Shown: positions 43,125 to 54,933, counted from the first letter of the stretch. The stretch is DNA of 64,000 bases from Azorinus chamasolen (GCA_963576725.1 OY755242.1:29004725-29068724), one strand, 5' to 3'. Translations and numbers: made by a program. The notes: generated by a model from the letters alone, not told the origin.

Positions 43125-44459
43125 CAAGGGTCATGCAAAAAGTTCTGTCATTGGGTTCGGATTTCTTAAGTGATATGTGTAATTAAAAATATTTTTATTA
43201 CAAACCTTTGAAGTATTCCCCCTTTACCGAAACACATTTTTGTAACCTTTTTACCCAGTCTCGAAAAGCGAAAAAATAGTCTTCTTTAGGTATCTGTTGG
43301 AGACACTGATAGATAGCGCTGCCAAGAGAACTTCTGGACTTATATTTCTTTCCAGAAAACATTTTCTTCAGTCTAGGAAATAAGAAAAAGTCACAGGGAC
43401 TCTGGTCAGGTGAATAAGGTGGATGGTTTACAACTTTCACATTTTCAAAAGCCAGAAAAGACTTAACAGCCTCGCACTTGTGAGAGGAGGCGTTATCATG
43501 TATAAGATGGACACCTGCCCATCCTTTGCTTGGACGTTTCTTATTGTAAAAATCTTTGACTTTCTTTATTACAGAATTCTTGTAGAATCGTCCAGTGACT
43601 GTACGACCAGATGGGCAAGGCACTTGAACGACTGGCCCACTCGAATTAAAGAATATTGCGTACATCTTTTTTGAACTTTGGTTCTCTTGGCAATACATGG
43701 ATGTTTCTGATCTTTTCGCTTCCATTGCTTATTATCAGCCCTTTCTCTGTGGCTCAAACATGTGCACCCAGTTTCGTCACCTGTAAGCAAGTTAGAAATA
43801 ACCCGACTATCACAACCTTTGTATCTTTTCAAAAGTTCCCGGGCACATTTAAGGCGTTGTTTCTTTTGTTCGTCAGTGAGCAAATGAGGTACCCACCTAG
43901 CGCAAACCTATGTCCAAACGCTTTTGCAGAATTGTTTGCAAGCTGCCGTCTGATATGCCAGTACAACTAGCTATATCTTCACAGACAATTGCGCATCCTG
44001 CTCGACCACAACCTTTACAGCAGCGATGTTTGCCTTACTAACAGAGGTTTTAGGTCTACCAGGACGGGTTTTATCTTCAACAGATAATTTCCCAGCTTTA
44101 AAAGCCTTGAGCCACCTAAAAACTGTGCGTATTGAAATGGCATTAGGTCCATATATATACCACACAATTCTTCAAATATCTGCTTTGAATCTATATCAAG
44201 CCTAATGCGACATTTGATATAGCTACGAATTTCAGCCTTTTCGTCCATTTTACATTGAGACACGTAAATTGGTCAGTGTATTATGACTGCATGTATTTCA
44301 ATTTGAAATAACTCTGTCGTTTGTAAAGCAATTTGCATGAAATAAACGGATATCGTTAGATAGTGAACACACTATTCAGGTGCAGTGAAGCGTTTTAAAA
44401 TATACATGGTTTAAAACTACGGAAACCTGTTAGTGACAGAACTTTTTGCAGGACCCTCG
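43125..44459 (-). mobile_element. Mariner-like element 2 (DD34D), inactive
   Basis: A 1335-bp element flanked by TA (43123-43124 and 44460-44461). Its ends read CAAGGGTCATGCAAAAAGTT on the left and, inverted, CGAGGGTCCTGCAAAAAGTT on the right. It lies 17 bp beyond the pogo-like element ending at 43106. Its ends differ from those of element 1, so it is a different mariner lineage. Confidence 0.9.
43198..44263 (-). pseudogene. Mariner transposase 2, frameshifted
   Basis: Read on the minus strand, the likely start is MDEKAEIRSYIK at about 44248, with an upstream ATG at 44263. Helix-turn-helix (TVFRWLKAFKAGK), linker TRPGRPKTS, LTDEQKKQRLKCAREL, TGDET, LIHDNASSH and YSPDQSPCDFFLF follow in order. 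The HDN and PCD aspartates are 34 residues apart. At least four frame changes are needed. The C-terminal third (43725-43198) is open and ends GEYFKGL before the stop. Confidence 0.85.
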
Positions 44460-44550
44460 TACAGAAAGTTCCTTTTGGAGCTGTCTATGTTTCTCTCGTG
44501 TTGCACTAAGTTGCCTCCTGTCCGAAAAAATATAATTTTCACTTCTTTTT

Positions 44551-45980
44551 AGCTCACCTGAGCTTGCTCAAGTGAGCTATTGTCATGGTGCTCCGTCCGG
44601 CGTCCTGCGTCGTGCGTTGTGCGTCGTGCGTCGTCAACATTTGGCTTGTGAACACTCTAGAGGTCACATTTGTAGCCAAATCTTCATGAAACTTGGTCAG
44701 AATGATTGTCTTGAAAAAATCTCGGATGAGTTCGAAAGTGGGTCATGTGGGGTCAAAAACTAGGTCACTAGGTCAAATTATTCAAAATCTTTGTGAACAC
44801 TCTAGAGGTCACATTTTTAGTCCAATCTTCATGAAACTTAGTCAGAATGATTGTCTTGATAGAAACTTGGATGAGTTTGAAAGTGGGTCACATACGGTTA
44901 AAAACTAGGTCACTGGGTCAAATTATTGAAAAACCTTGTGAACAATCTAGAGGTCACATTTTTAGTCCAATCTTGATCAGACTTGCTCAGGATGATATTC
45001 TTGATGATATCTCGATCAAGTTCGATCATGGGTGGGGCAGGATTAAAAAGTAGGTCATTAGGTCAAATCTTAAAAAAATCTTGTTTACACTGTAGAAGCC
45101 ACAATTTCTGCCTAATCTTCATCAAACTTGCTCAGAATGATAACCTTGATGATATCTTGATCGAGTTTGATCATATGTGGGCTTGGGTCAAAAAGTAGGT
45201 CACTAGGTCAAATCTTAGAAAAATCTTGTTTACACTCTAGAAGCCACATTTTCTGCCTATTCTTCATCAAACTTGCTCAGAATGATGACCTTGATGATAT
45301 CTCAATTGAGATCCATCATGGGTGGGCTGGGGTCAAAATGTAGGTCACTAGGTCAAATCTTAGAAAAATCTTGTTTACACCCTAGAGGCCACATTTTCAG
45401 CCCAATCTTGATCAAACTTGCTCAGAATGATAACCTTGATGATCTCTCATTTGAGTTCGGTTGTGGGTGGTGTGGGGTGAAAAAGTAGGTCACTAGGTCA
45501 AATCTTAGAAAAATCTTGCCTACACTCTAGAAGCCACATTTTCTGCCTAATCTTGATCACGCTTGCTCAGAATGATAATCTTATGCCGTGTGATTCTTGC
45601 TCAGAATGATAACCTTATGCCGTGTGATTCTTTAGCCTATTGGAGGGGCTGTATTCGAATAAACTTTTCAAGCTACAATAGTAATGTGTACCTTGTCTGC
45701 ATAAGCCTTTCAGATTGAATAACTCTCTGCACAATATGGATATTTTCAATGTTATCAAATGAAAATTAGAAATATTAATTTGTTTTCAACACAAGCCTCA
45801 CCGATAGTCCAATGGTCTTTAGGTGGCCCTCTTGCAAGTTTCTAAAATTCTAAAATATGATGATATCTTGTATATTTTCAAATTTTAGAAAAATCTTGTC
45901 CATTACTTGTGTGTAACATTGTTGTAACCAACACTTAACAAATGTCAGGTGAGCGCCCCAGGACCCTCAGGGTCCTCTTG
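44551..45980 (+). mobile_element. Helitron-like (pearl/HINE) element 1
   Basis: 5' stem-loop AGCTCACCTGAGCTTGCTCA to GTGAGCT; CGTC-rich short repeats; seven units of about 145 bp (AGGTCACATTTTTAGTCC, CTTGCTCAGAATGATAA); 3' hairpin AGGACCCTCAGGGTCCT followed by CTTG at 45977-45980, with T on either side. Non-coding. Confidence 0.85.
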
Positions 45981-46116
45981 TTTAAAAGTAGTTGCTTTAG
46001 AAACTATTGCTTTGTATTAGAAATGGGTTAATTATCAGTAATGCTTGCATATGCATTTCTCACACCATGTAGCTCAAGCCTGAATATTTATACAATGTGT
46101 TCTGCTATATTGACTT

Positions 46117-46317
46117 TTATACCATTCCCTCATATTGACACCTTTTGAAGCCTCTGTAAAACTCACTTTCTGAAACCGTTGTGTTCTATTTATCGCAATG
46201 GTTTCAAAACTACAATTCTTAAATTTTTCCTTTTTTCCATTAAATGCTCCTTTTCTGATTTCAGTAGATTTATTCAAGATATTGTGTCTAAAAAAAAGCC
46301 TATGAGGGAATGGGTTA
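46117..46317 (-). mobile_element. TTAA MITE, family C, inverted, centre deleted
   Basis: Left end drifted (TTATACCATTCCCTCATATT), right GAGGGAATGGGTTAA. AACCGTTGTGTTCTATTTAT joins straight to CGCAATGGTTTC with no GCTCCT centre. Confidence 0.75.
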
Positions 46318-46482
46318 ACATTACTAATACAGTAATACCTTAATTACTCTAAATATTACCAGAAGCAGAATGGTCTCCAATGGGATACCTTTTATGAAAT
46401 TGTCATTCAAAAGTTGAATGATCTCCAGTGGGGGACCTTTAGTCATATGATATGTAAAAAATGTATGAATAATATTTTTCAG

Positions 46483-46522
46483 AGGATGCCAGTCCCTCAA
46501 AGGAACAGACTAACATTGACAG
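46483..46522 (+). CDS. Candidate second exon (40 nt) of the same gene
   Basis: A 40-nt segment between acceptor AATATTTTTCAG and donor GTATGTCA. Joined in phase after 40557 it reads E-DASPSKEQTNID and leaves phase 2. Polar, serine- and acid-rich. Both splice signals are good but the exon is short, so chance is possible. Confidence 0.4.
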
Positions 46523-46549
46523 GTATGTCACACTGAAGATGATATTTGT

Positions 46550-47031
46550 TTAACCCTTACTCCGTAAATATGCCAGGAGACACAGATCAGACAGCTGCTA
46601 CAGAAGCTGTCTGATGAGAGTCTGTTCTGTCTGCTTATAAAGTAATATGGATTCTGCAGTTTCTGCCATGGTTAATCCTTCTCTTGCTGAATTTTAAAAC
46701 ACATTTCTCCTTCTTTACCCATGTCCTGTTGTATAATTACATATATCTTCACTGTCTACACGTATTTCGCTGTGCAATCTCTGCTGTGGGGTGCACTGGT
46801 TGCACAATCAACTTGTAAATAGTGCAGACCCTGATGAGACAGCTCCTGCAGGAGCTGTCTCATCTGGGTCTTCACTATTTACAGGTACGTATATTGACGT
46901 GAATAGCAAGCGAAAGGTTAATATTTCTCGTGTTCATGTGCAATTATACAAAATACTGAAAATAGTGTAATCAATATTTGTGATGTCATTATTTCTTACA
47001 TGTCTTGAATACTCATGGTGTACAGGGTTAA
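46550..47031. mobile_element. Family A MITE holding a family B MITE
   Basis: TTAACCCTTACTCCGTAAAT to GTGTACAGGGTTAA. Palindrome centre AGCTGCTACAGAAGCT. Split by 46672-46921 at GCCATGGTTAA. Confidence 0.8.
46672..46921. mobile_element. TTAA MITE, family B, nested, full length
   Basis: TTAATCCTTCTCTTGCTG to AGCAAGCGAAAGGTTAA, 250 bp; centre AGCTCCTGCAGGAGCT. Confidence 0.88.
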
Positions 47032-47357
47032 TAGATTGTTTCTACAATCATATCATGAAAATTTGAAATGCATTGACTCGAAATGACAGATTAGTTTGTA
47101 CGGAAGCTTTGGTCCCAATATATTTCATTCTTTTTTCAATGTGTATAAAATGCAGTATCTCAAAAAATCATAAACTCAGAAAACACAGAAATGTTAACGT
47201 GTTTATGAGTGCAACCATTCAACAATTACCTTGTTTGGACATGTCAGCTCAAAAGTCGTGGTGAGATGATAATCAAGCTTTACTTTTCACACCTTGTGCT
47301 ATGTGAGCATTGATTGCTATTGTTCACCTCAATCCACTGTTACTTTGATTAATTGGG

Positions 47358-48838
47358 TTAACCCTGTACTCAATAAAAATGCCAAGTTGCAGAAAGAGTA
47401 GACTCAGATCAGACAGCTCCTGTAAGAGCTTTCTGATCAGGGTCAGTTCTTTTTGCATATGACATAATATACAGTCAAATACCGTTACTTCGAAGTTCAA
47501 GGGACCCTGATAATTAGTATGATGTAACCGAAGTTCGACGTATTGATGTTAATGCATAAGCTTGTCGAAATCCATGTGTGTTAGGCTTACGCACTTCCAG
47601 ATGCTACAGGCCTTTTTTTCACTTGCAGGGGAAAAAATTGTTACCCATTTTTATATATTATAGTAAAAATGGCTAATTAGGGGAAACAATCATGCGCAGT
47701 TTGTCAATTGGGGGAAAGAAAACTTGAGGTTAACCCATTTTTAGGGGAAAACTATGATTTTTAAGAAATTCACGGGTATCTGTTGTATAGAGAAAAAAAG
47801 CCCTGTGCTAAGTACAGGTATTAATATGATGCATATTTTACTTCTATAATTAACATGCTAAGATACTAACAAACTTTATTGTTGTATGATTGTATAATTT
47901 CATTGTTATTTCAAATTTGGCGACCAGGTGACAAACTGCTGTTTGCTTTATGAAGTATGTGTAATTAATGCGAATGTAGTACGAAGATACACTTTGTGTA
48001 AAATTTGCTCTATTACATCTAGTGAGCGCTATATTTTGGTAACATAAAACAAAATAAACAGGAATATTCATAGAAATAAAGTGTTTATTCTATAATTCAA
48101 TACCATCAACAAGAAAACATAAAACTGAAAGTAACATGAAATATTTACACTGTAATGGAATCCATGGATTTTAGCTTAAATAGTGTCAGTGTCTGTTATA
48201 CACACAAACACAGTTTATGAAGGTTTACGCATAAAACAGTTTTCAGACACTATTTACACACACTTATGAGTTTGTCACTTGAAATCACCGAATCTGCTCT
48301 CGAAGTTTTTCTCAGATAAAAAAAAACAAACAAACAACCACTGATGGTGCGCGAAGGGTATTAGCGGATTATTATAGACAACATAAGCAGTGTGTTACTG
48401 GTCACATGCAGGCAGCTTCAAAGGCTGTTGCGTCGACCTGTATTTCACATATTTGCTGTGTAGTCTGATCAGGCGAGACAGTAAGTGTCATGCCGAGGTA
48501 ACCGGTTAAAAGTTAAGAGAAATGTGCACACGGGACTGAAATTTTACTTAGAGCAAACCAAAAATTCAAGTTAAAATTAGCGAGGTAACGATACTGTGTT
48601 ATATAGAAATATACAATGTATAAGGAAACTGTCAGGACCAACGAAGTAGGTTCGAGCTAACCGGTAATTCGATCTAACCGAGTTCGAGCTAACGGTATTC
48701 GACTGTAGATATATATGATTCCACAGTTGCTGCCATAGCAAACAAAATTATGTGTCTGTGCTACTATAACAATTATTCTAATGAATAATTATGATGTCAT
48801 TATTGCTTACATGAATATTCATGGAGTAAAGGGTTTAA
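47358..48838. mobile_element. Family A MITE split by a 1.2-kb TA element
   Basis: TTAACCCTGTACTC at 47358 and GGAGTAAAGGGTTTAA at 48838. The A interior (CATAATATA, then GATATATATGATTCCACAG) resumes exactly across 47472-48705. Confidence 0.75.
47472..48705. mobile_element. 1.2-kb TA-flanked element (CAGTCRAATACCGTTA ends)
   Basis: Ends CAGTCAAATACCGTTACTTC and, inverted, CAGTCGAATACCGTTAGCTC, with TA either side. No coding frame. End style resembles pogo/Tigger relatives; class is inferred. Confidence 0.75.
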
Positions 48839-49722
48839 AGATCAGATTTGAGATGTGTCACCTGAAGTAACTGGGGGGGGGGGGGGGGAGGAATCAACAG
48901 TCGATAGAAAAATAAGAAATCCTATACTGATTTCGGCAATGGTTTACATAGTTTTTAACTGTCATCGCCAAGGGTTCTGATTGATTGACAATTGAGTCTG
49001 AATTCACCATGCATCCCTGTTTTGACTTGAGTTAAATGAGTTAGCTAGTTATTATCAAGCTTTTAAACTTAAGCAACATAGAATTACTATTACTGCAAGA
49101 AACTTACTATTAGGTCACAGTTTTCACTCTCGGCATGAGTGTAAACATGACCATCCACTAAAACTACTCAGTCAATTTTCTACTCTGGTGTATATTCCGT
49201 CCTTGAACCCTACCTCATGAAATCAGCTCTAGGAACTTCAAATCTGAACGTGTACTGCGTTCTATTTATCTTGAAAGGCTATAAGCCAAGGGAACTCAAT
49301 TACCTATGATCAGAGATGTATCTAGCTTTTATTTTAATGATTAGTTTTTGTACAATATTGTTTTAAATAATCTACATGTATTTTATAAATAACACTAATA
49401 AATTAATATTGCATTGAAGATAAATCTCACAATACGTTTCAGATGCGATTGAGATTGAGAACTCTTATGATGTGATTGTGTGAATATTTTCCTTGGTCTG
49501 ACAGTGTAATAATTGCAGTTTGACTGTATTTCATGATGATACTAAAATATAAGCAAATATTAGAGGTCAACATCCTCCTGTGTGAAAGGGGGGGGGGGGT
49601 TGGATAATGGATATTAGGGATGTTTCCTTTAGGAACAGCTACATATGTTGTTATCACATGTGTCATTATTTTAATCCATTCAATCCTAAATTATCAGAGC
49701 AGAATAACCCATCAGTGTGTGT

Positions 49723-49866
49723 TTAATCCATTCCTCAGTAGGCTATTCCTCAGTAGAACATTTTAGAATTTTGTAGTTTGAAAACATTGTGATAAATAGA
49801 GCATTTATCAGCAGGTGATTTTTACAGATGCATATAGAAAGGCGTATTTATGGAGGAAAGGGTTAA
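49723..49866. mobile_element. TTAA MITE, family C, centre deleted
   Basis: TTAATCCATTCCTCAGTAGG to GGAGGAAAGGGTTAA; GATAAATAGAGCATTT joins ATCAGCAGGTG. Confidence 0.7.
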
Positions 49867-49899
49867 TTATAGAGCCTAGTCAGTATGAAAGGCTTAAAC

Positions 49900-50030
49900 A
49901 TGCTAGAGGATTTTGATTGACAAAGAGTGTAGACCCTGATCAGAGGGATCCTCTAGGAACCCTCTGATCTGGGTCTACACTGTTTGCAAATGACAGTGCA
50001 TGCAAATGTGGGGTTGAGGTTGAAAGTGTT
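49900..50030. mobile_element. Family G/A palindrome, ends drifted
   Basis: GTGTAGACCCTGATCAGAGG and inverse, centre GGATCCTCTAGGAACC. Confidence 0.6.
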
Positions 50031-50052
50031 AAATTTCTAGCTAGCACATGTA

Positions 50053-50257
50053 TAGTAAAACCCCGCTAATGCAACCACCTAAAAGAGGTATAATTCTAGT
50101 TGCAAGATGCAGGTGGTAGCTTAATGCAGGACAAAAGTAATGCAGAAAGCTTCTAGAGGAGCTTTCTGCATTACTTTTTCCATGCATTAAGTAACCACCT
50201 GCTTATAAAGACATCCATGTTTATTCATTAAGTGGTCGCATTAGAGGGATTCTACTG
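50053..50257. mobile_element. Family D MITE, near intact
   Basis: TA-flanked; TAGTAAAACCCCGCTAATGC and inverse-type GCATTAGAGGGATTCTACTG ends; arms GCAGGTGGTAGCTTAATGCA and inverse; centre AGCTTCTAGAGGAGCT. Confidence 0.85.
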
Positions 50258-50305
50258 TATATGCGAAATCCAAGTTGAGGAACTAGAGTGCTTACTTAGA
50301 TCATA

Positions 50306-50482
50306 TTAACCCTTACAATGCAGGGAAGGAGTCGCTTATGTGCTTTGCAAACATTGTACACCCAGATGAGAGGGCTCCTGTTTGTCACTTTTCTTTAGAA
50401 ATATCCCTAAATATTCACTGTAAGCTTGACCTGTTTGAATTTTGGAATAGTCCATTTGAAAGTTAAGCATTGTAAGGGTTAC
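50306..50482. mobile_element. TTAA MITE, family G, centre deleted
   Basis: TTAACCCTTACAATGCAGG to GCATTGTAAGGGTTAC; AGAGGGCTCCTG joins TTTGTCACTTTTC. It ends 62 bp before the candidate third exon. Confidence 0.7.
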
Positions 50483-50544
50483 ATGGAATTACTGAGTGTG
50501 GTAATTGATATGTTCTCATTGTTCTGTGTTTTCTTGTGTTTCAG

Positions 50545-50593
50545 ACCCAGAGCTAGAAGCCGAAAACCAAAAACACCGAGAAGGGGAAATGGG
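50545..50593 (+). CDS. Candidate third exon (49 nt), basic
   Basis: Preceded by a polypyrimidine run and TTGTGTTTCAG, followed by GTAAGG. In the phase left by 46522 it reads R-PRARSRKPKTPRRGNG, a strongly basic stretch like a nuclear localisation or DNA-contacting segment, ending in phase 0. Another frame (PELEAENQKHREGEM) is also open through the exon but does not fit the upstream phase. No later exon was found before 64000. Confidence 0.4.
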
Positions 50594-50663
50594 GTAAGGG
50601 TTAAATTTCTCAAGAAAAAAATATAACAATGGTGTTTTGTCAAATGTTTATGAGTTGCTCCAT

Positions 50664-50900
50664 TTCAACCCTTTCCCTCAAATGAATGCTTTATCATGCC
50701 TTTACAAACAGAGTAGACCCTACAGGAGCCATCTGACCAAGGTCTACTCTGTTTGCTTATGAAATTGTAATATATCTGACTGTACAGTTTCAACCAATAT
50801 CAAAACTTTCTGTGTACATATGACATTATAAAAATTTCAGCCAATAAATATTCATGATGTCATTAATTCTTATATGAATATTCAATGGGGAAAGGGTCAA
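50664..50900. mobile_element. Family A MITE, drifted ends
   Basis: TCAACCCTTTCCCTCAAATG to GGGGAAAGGGTCAA; GAGTAGACCCTACAGGAGCC shows partial loss of the left arm. Confidence 0.7.
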
Positions 50901-51246
50901 TTTGTGCAAGATCAGGTATTTGTAAAATTGTTAGACACAGGCTCATATGGTGCAAGAGATGATAAATGTATTAACACTGTAAGTGTTCAACACTAACCTA
51001 CATCTAACCGACATCTAAATTTCAAGTCCGTGGCCAAAATGGTCTTGTTAAGCATGGCTGTTTGTGTATGAATAGGATCTTGTTTTAACTAAAACTGATC
51101 TCACTTCTCCTTGGCTAAGCATAATTTGATGTTAGCAACTTTCAGTTTTTGACAGAATGTGCATGCGTTGCGTAACAGGACATATAATTTCCCCCAATTC
51201 AGTATAGGTGGTACAATAGAACGGGTACTAGTTTGGACATCAGGGT

Positions 51247-51310
51247 CCATGCTTATAAAGCTTTTTAGTTGAGTCTGAGTTTGTTCAATTAAAACATTTT
51301 ATAAGCATGG
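51247..51310. mobile_element. Fold-back MITE remnant (as 4468-4625)
   Basis: TCCATGCTTATAAAGC and TTATAAGCATGGA with most of the middle deleted. Confidence 0.65.
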
Positions 51311-51438
51311 ATACTGGGATACTAAGATACTTCTGCTAATGTTGCGATAATGGGAAAACCTGTTTATTTTTAAAGAAATAGTTGCTGTAACTAGAATATT
51401 TTTGCTGTAACGGTTATTTTTACGTAATTACTGAAATA

Positions 51439-53953
51439 CAGTAAAACCTGTGTTAAGCGGCCAGTCAAGGGAATGCCAAATTGACCGCTTAAGTGAGGTG
51501 ACCACTTAATCGAAGTGTGGATATTTTTGGGGATGTTTCTGTTTCATCAGGCAAACGCAAAAGTTTAATAGATATTTACAGTAACCTTAATGTCTTGCCC
51601 AAATGATGATGTATTTTATCCTTGTAAATACAGGTAAAATACAACATGTAAATGTAAATTGCATGCACAAAACCTTTGTCAAAGGGAAAAAAACATCAGG
51701 CAGAATCATTTGACACATCCAGAAATAGAAATGTATATGTACACTTCACTCGGTCCTCTAACGTGAGGCACTTACGTTTGGAAAGGGCGTGAATATTTTG
51801 TTTGATCTTATCTGTTTTGATTCAGTAATGTGCAGACAAACTTTTCAACACCCCCATTTTTGCACATTTAACAATAATGGAGTTTAAAGGATTATCAGGC
51901 CATCAATTATAATCTTGCCCTAAGGCCAAGGTCAACGGTTTGTTTACTTCATTATACGCCCACCTAATAAAGGTGGTCGTATATTGTCGTGGCCCTGTCC
52001 GTCCATCCGTTCGTTCGTTCGTTCGTTCGTTCGTCCGTCCGTCAACATTTTGTTTGTCCGCTGTTTTCTGGGAAAACTATTTGACAGATATTAATGAAAC
52101 TTCACACAAATGTTAAATGCATCAAGATCTGAAGCTGAGTTGATTCTGAGGTTCATTTGATTTTTCATTTCAGAGTTATGGCCCTTGTCCTTAAAAAATA
52201 TGCAAATAGTTTGTCCGCTGTTTTCTGGGAAAACTATTTGAGAGATATTAATGAAACTTCACACAAATGTTTAATGCATGAAGATCTGAAGCTGAGTCGA
52301 TTCTGAGGTTCATTTGATTTGTCGTTTTGGAGTTATGGCCCTTTTACTTAAAAAATAATGCAAATAGTTTGTCCGCTGTTTTCTGGGAAAACTATTTGAG
52401 AGATATTAATGAAACTTCACACAAATGTTTAATGCATCAAGATCTGAAGCTGAGTTGATTCTGAGGTTCATTTGATTTGTCGTTTCGGAGTTATGGCCCT
52501 TTTACTTAAAAAATAGTGCAAATACATGCAAATAGTTTTTCTGCTGTTTTCTGGGAAAACTATTTGAGAGATATTAATGAAACTTCACACAAATGTTTAA
52601 TGCATCAAGGTCTGAAGCTGAGTCGATTCTGAGGTTCATTTGATTTGTCGTTTCGGAGTTATGGCCCTTGTCCTTAAAAAATATGCACATAGTTTTTCCG
52701 CTGTTTTCTGGGAAAACTGTTTGAGAGATATTAATGAAACTTCACACAAATGTTTAATGCATCAAGGTCTGAAGCTGAGTCGATTCTGAGGTTCATTTGA
52801 TTTGTCGTTTCAGAGTTATGGCCCTTGTCCTTAAAACATATGCAGATAGTTTGTCCGCTGTTTTCTGGGAAAACTATTTGACAGATATTAATGAAACTTC
52901 ACACAAATGTTTAATGCATCAAGATCTGAAGCTGAGTAGATTCTGAGGTTCATTTGAATTTTCATTTCAGAGTTATGGCCCTTGTCCTTAAAACATATGC
53001 AGATAGTTTGTCCGCTGTTTTCTGGGAAAACTATTTGAGAGATATTAATGAAACTTCACACAAATATTTAATGCATCAAGATCTGAAACTGAATTGATTC
53101 TAGGGATCATTTGATTTTTCGTTTCACAGTTATGGCCCTTGTCCTTAAAAAATAATGCAAATAGTTTGTCCGCCGTTTTCTGGAAAAACTATTTGAGAGA
53201 TATTAATGAAACTTCACAAAAATGTTAAATGCATCAAGATCTGATGCTGAGTCGATTTTGAGGTTTATTTGATTTTTCGTTTCAGAGTTATTGCCCTTTT
53301 ACTTAAAAAAAATGCAAATATATGCAAATAGTTTTTCCGCTGTTTTCTGGCAAAACTGTTTGACAGATATTAATGAAACTCCATACACATGTTTAATGCA
53401 TCAAGACCTGAAGCTAAGTCGATTCTGAGGATCATTTGATTTGTTGTTTTGGAGTTATGGCCCTTGCACTTAAAAAAATAATGCAAATCTATGCAAATAT
53501 GAGGATGGCCATAAGGCATGTTGAATCAGAGAAAGTTTGCAAGTGGGCGTATTATGTACCGTATGCGGTACTCTTGTTCTCTTCTGACATAACGAAAAAC
53601 ACTGAAGTTGTCAATTTCCAAAGCAGTCACGATATTTCGATCCGCGATTTCCGTACTGTAGGAAAGTTATGATGCGCAGCCTCCATTTTGATAGGTGTCA
53701 GCTGTCGGTGTGTATTGGGTTTTCACACATTTCAGTCTGGCCGCCAGGCCGTCTTCTGACCATCTAATGGGGTGGAAATACAGGGTTTTGGGTGAAATAT
53801 TGTCATTGGTGGCCGCTGGCCAAGGAATAAAGGTGACCTTCTAAAACAGGTCACTGACTGACTAGACTAGATTTTCGTCGGGAGGATTTCAAACTGACCG
53901 TTAAGACAGGGTGACCGTTCATTTAAGGTGACAGTTAGGTCAAATTTTACAGT
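51439..53953. mobile_element. TA-flanked pogo-like element split by a Helitron-like element
   Basis: Left end CAGTAAAACCTGTGTTAAGC; right end GTCAAATTTTACAGTA is imperfect. The halves 51439-51952 and 53577-53953 match the interior of 41475-43106 in reverse order and strand. Confidence 0.65.
51953..53576 (+). mobile_element. Helitron-like (pearl/HINE) element 2
   Basis: 5' stem-loop TATACGCCCACCTAATAAAG and GGTGGTCGTATA; GTTC/GTCC microsatellite; nine units of about 160 bp (TTTTCTGGGAAAACTATTTG, GAGTTATGGCCCTTGTCC); 3' hairpin GTACCGTATGCGGTAC then TCTTG ending 53576. Confidence 0.85.
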
Positions 53954-54231
53954 AACACCAAAAAAATTCAGAAAAATTACTTTTGCAAAGAGAATAATTT
54001 GAGTATTGCTGAACTATCAGCGGCAATTCAAGAGTTTATGAATGATACAAACAACTTTTGAGTCAATGCCTTTGAATCTGCTTACCTGTAGTGTCAGACT
54101 TGGTGTGGCTTCGCTTAAGTGGCTTAAGTGATAGTCTTTACTTGCAACACGTTTAAAAATGCCTAAAAGTAAAATAAATTGTTTATATGCTGTACAGAAA
54201 TATATCGCCAGAAAACCAATTGAATAAATGC

Positions 54232-54483
54232 TTAACCCTTTCACTGCCGATGTCGCATAAATGCACCATGACAAATAGTGCAGTCCCAGATCAGACACTG
54301 CCTTTTCAAGGCGGCGTCTGATCAGGGACTTCACTATTTGTCTCAAACTTCTATTTCTAATCTATATCTGTACTTTATTCCTTTGAAGTTTGCATTTATT
54401 TATCTTATTTCCTTATTTTACCGAATGATTTAACAAAATTGGTTTGCAGACGACAATTAGAAATTTGGCGCCAAAAGGGTTAA
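54232..54483. mobile_element. TTAA MITE, family F
   Basis: TTAACCCTTTCACTGCCG to GGCGCCAAAAGGGTTAA. Palindrome ACAAATAGTGCAGTCCCAGA and inverse, with a different centre (CTGCCTTTTCAAGGCGG). Confidence 0.8.
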
Positions 54484-54775
54484 AACGATAAAACTTTCAT
54501 GTGTTTGAAATCGAAGACCCCGATGTTATTTGCCAATGTATTAGTATCTATTCAGGTTGCATTTTAGTTTCGTAACTGTTTAACATAGGCCGATAATATT
54601 TTATTGTACAAGAAATTATAAGAATCAAAGAAAATGGTTTATTTTGTATCGCAGGAGCATTTTTGGATATAAGTTCAAATTAACAATCCTCATAATAATG
54701 ATTTAAGATAACAAATACCAAGTTTTACGATGTTATAGAAAATATGCATTTGAAGTAGGGACTATCACTTTAAAG
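54484..54775. mobile_element. Relative of the 503-bp TTAA element
   Basis: TTTGAAATCGAAGACC, TAACATAGGCCGATAATAT, TTTATTTTGTATCGCAGG and GTAGGGACTATCACTTTAA parallel 2220-2743 and, inverted, 21043-21545. Confidence 0.6.
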
Positions 54776-54933
54776 AACCCAATATTTGACAAGGAAACTG
54801 TTAACCAGATCTGTAACTAAATACAGTAGAACTAAGAACCAGGCCAGATAATTGTTGCAGGCCTATTCTGTTTACAAAAGCATGTGGAATTCCTGCTATG
54901 AAGAATAAAGTTTTATGCATAATTAAGTTAATT

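Noticed and set aside
44551..45980. LINE or coding gene, because of several open frames of about 70 codons
   Set aside because: The frames repeat with the 145-bp tandem unit of a non-coding Helitron-like element.
49435..49480. Possible exon after TACGTTTCAG (DAIEIENSYDVIV then stop)
   Set aside because: Very short, no donor, and its phase does not help the candidate gene nearby.
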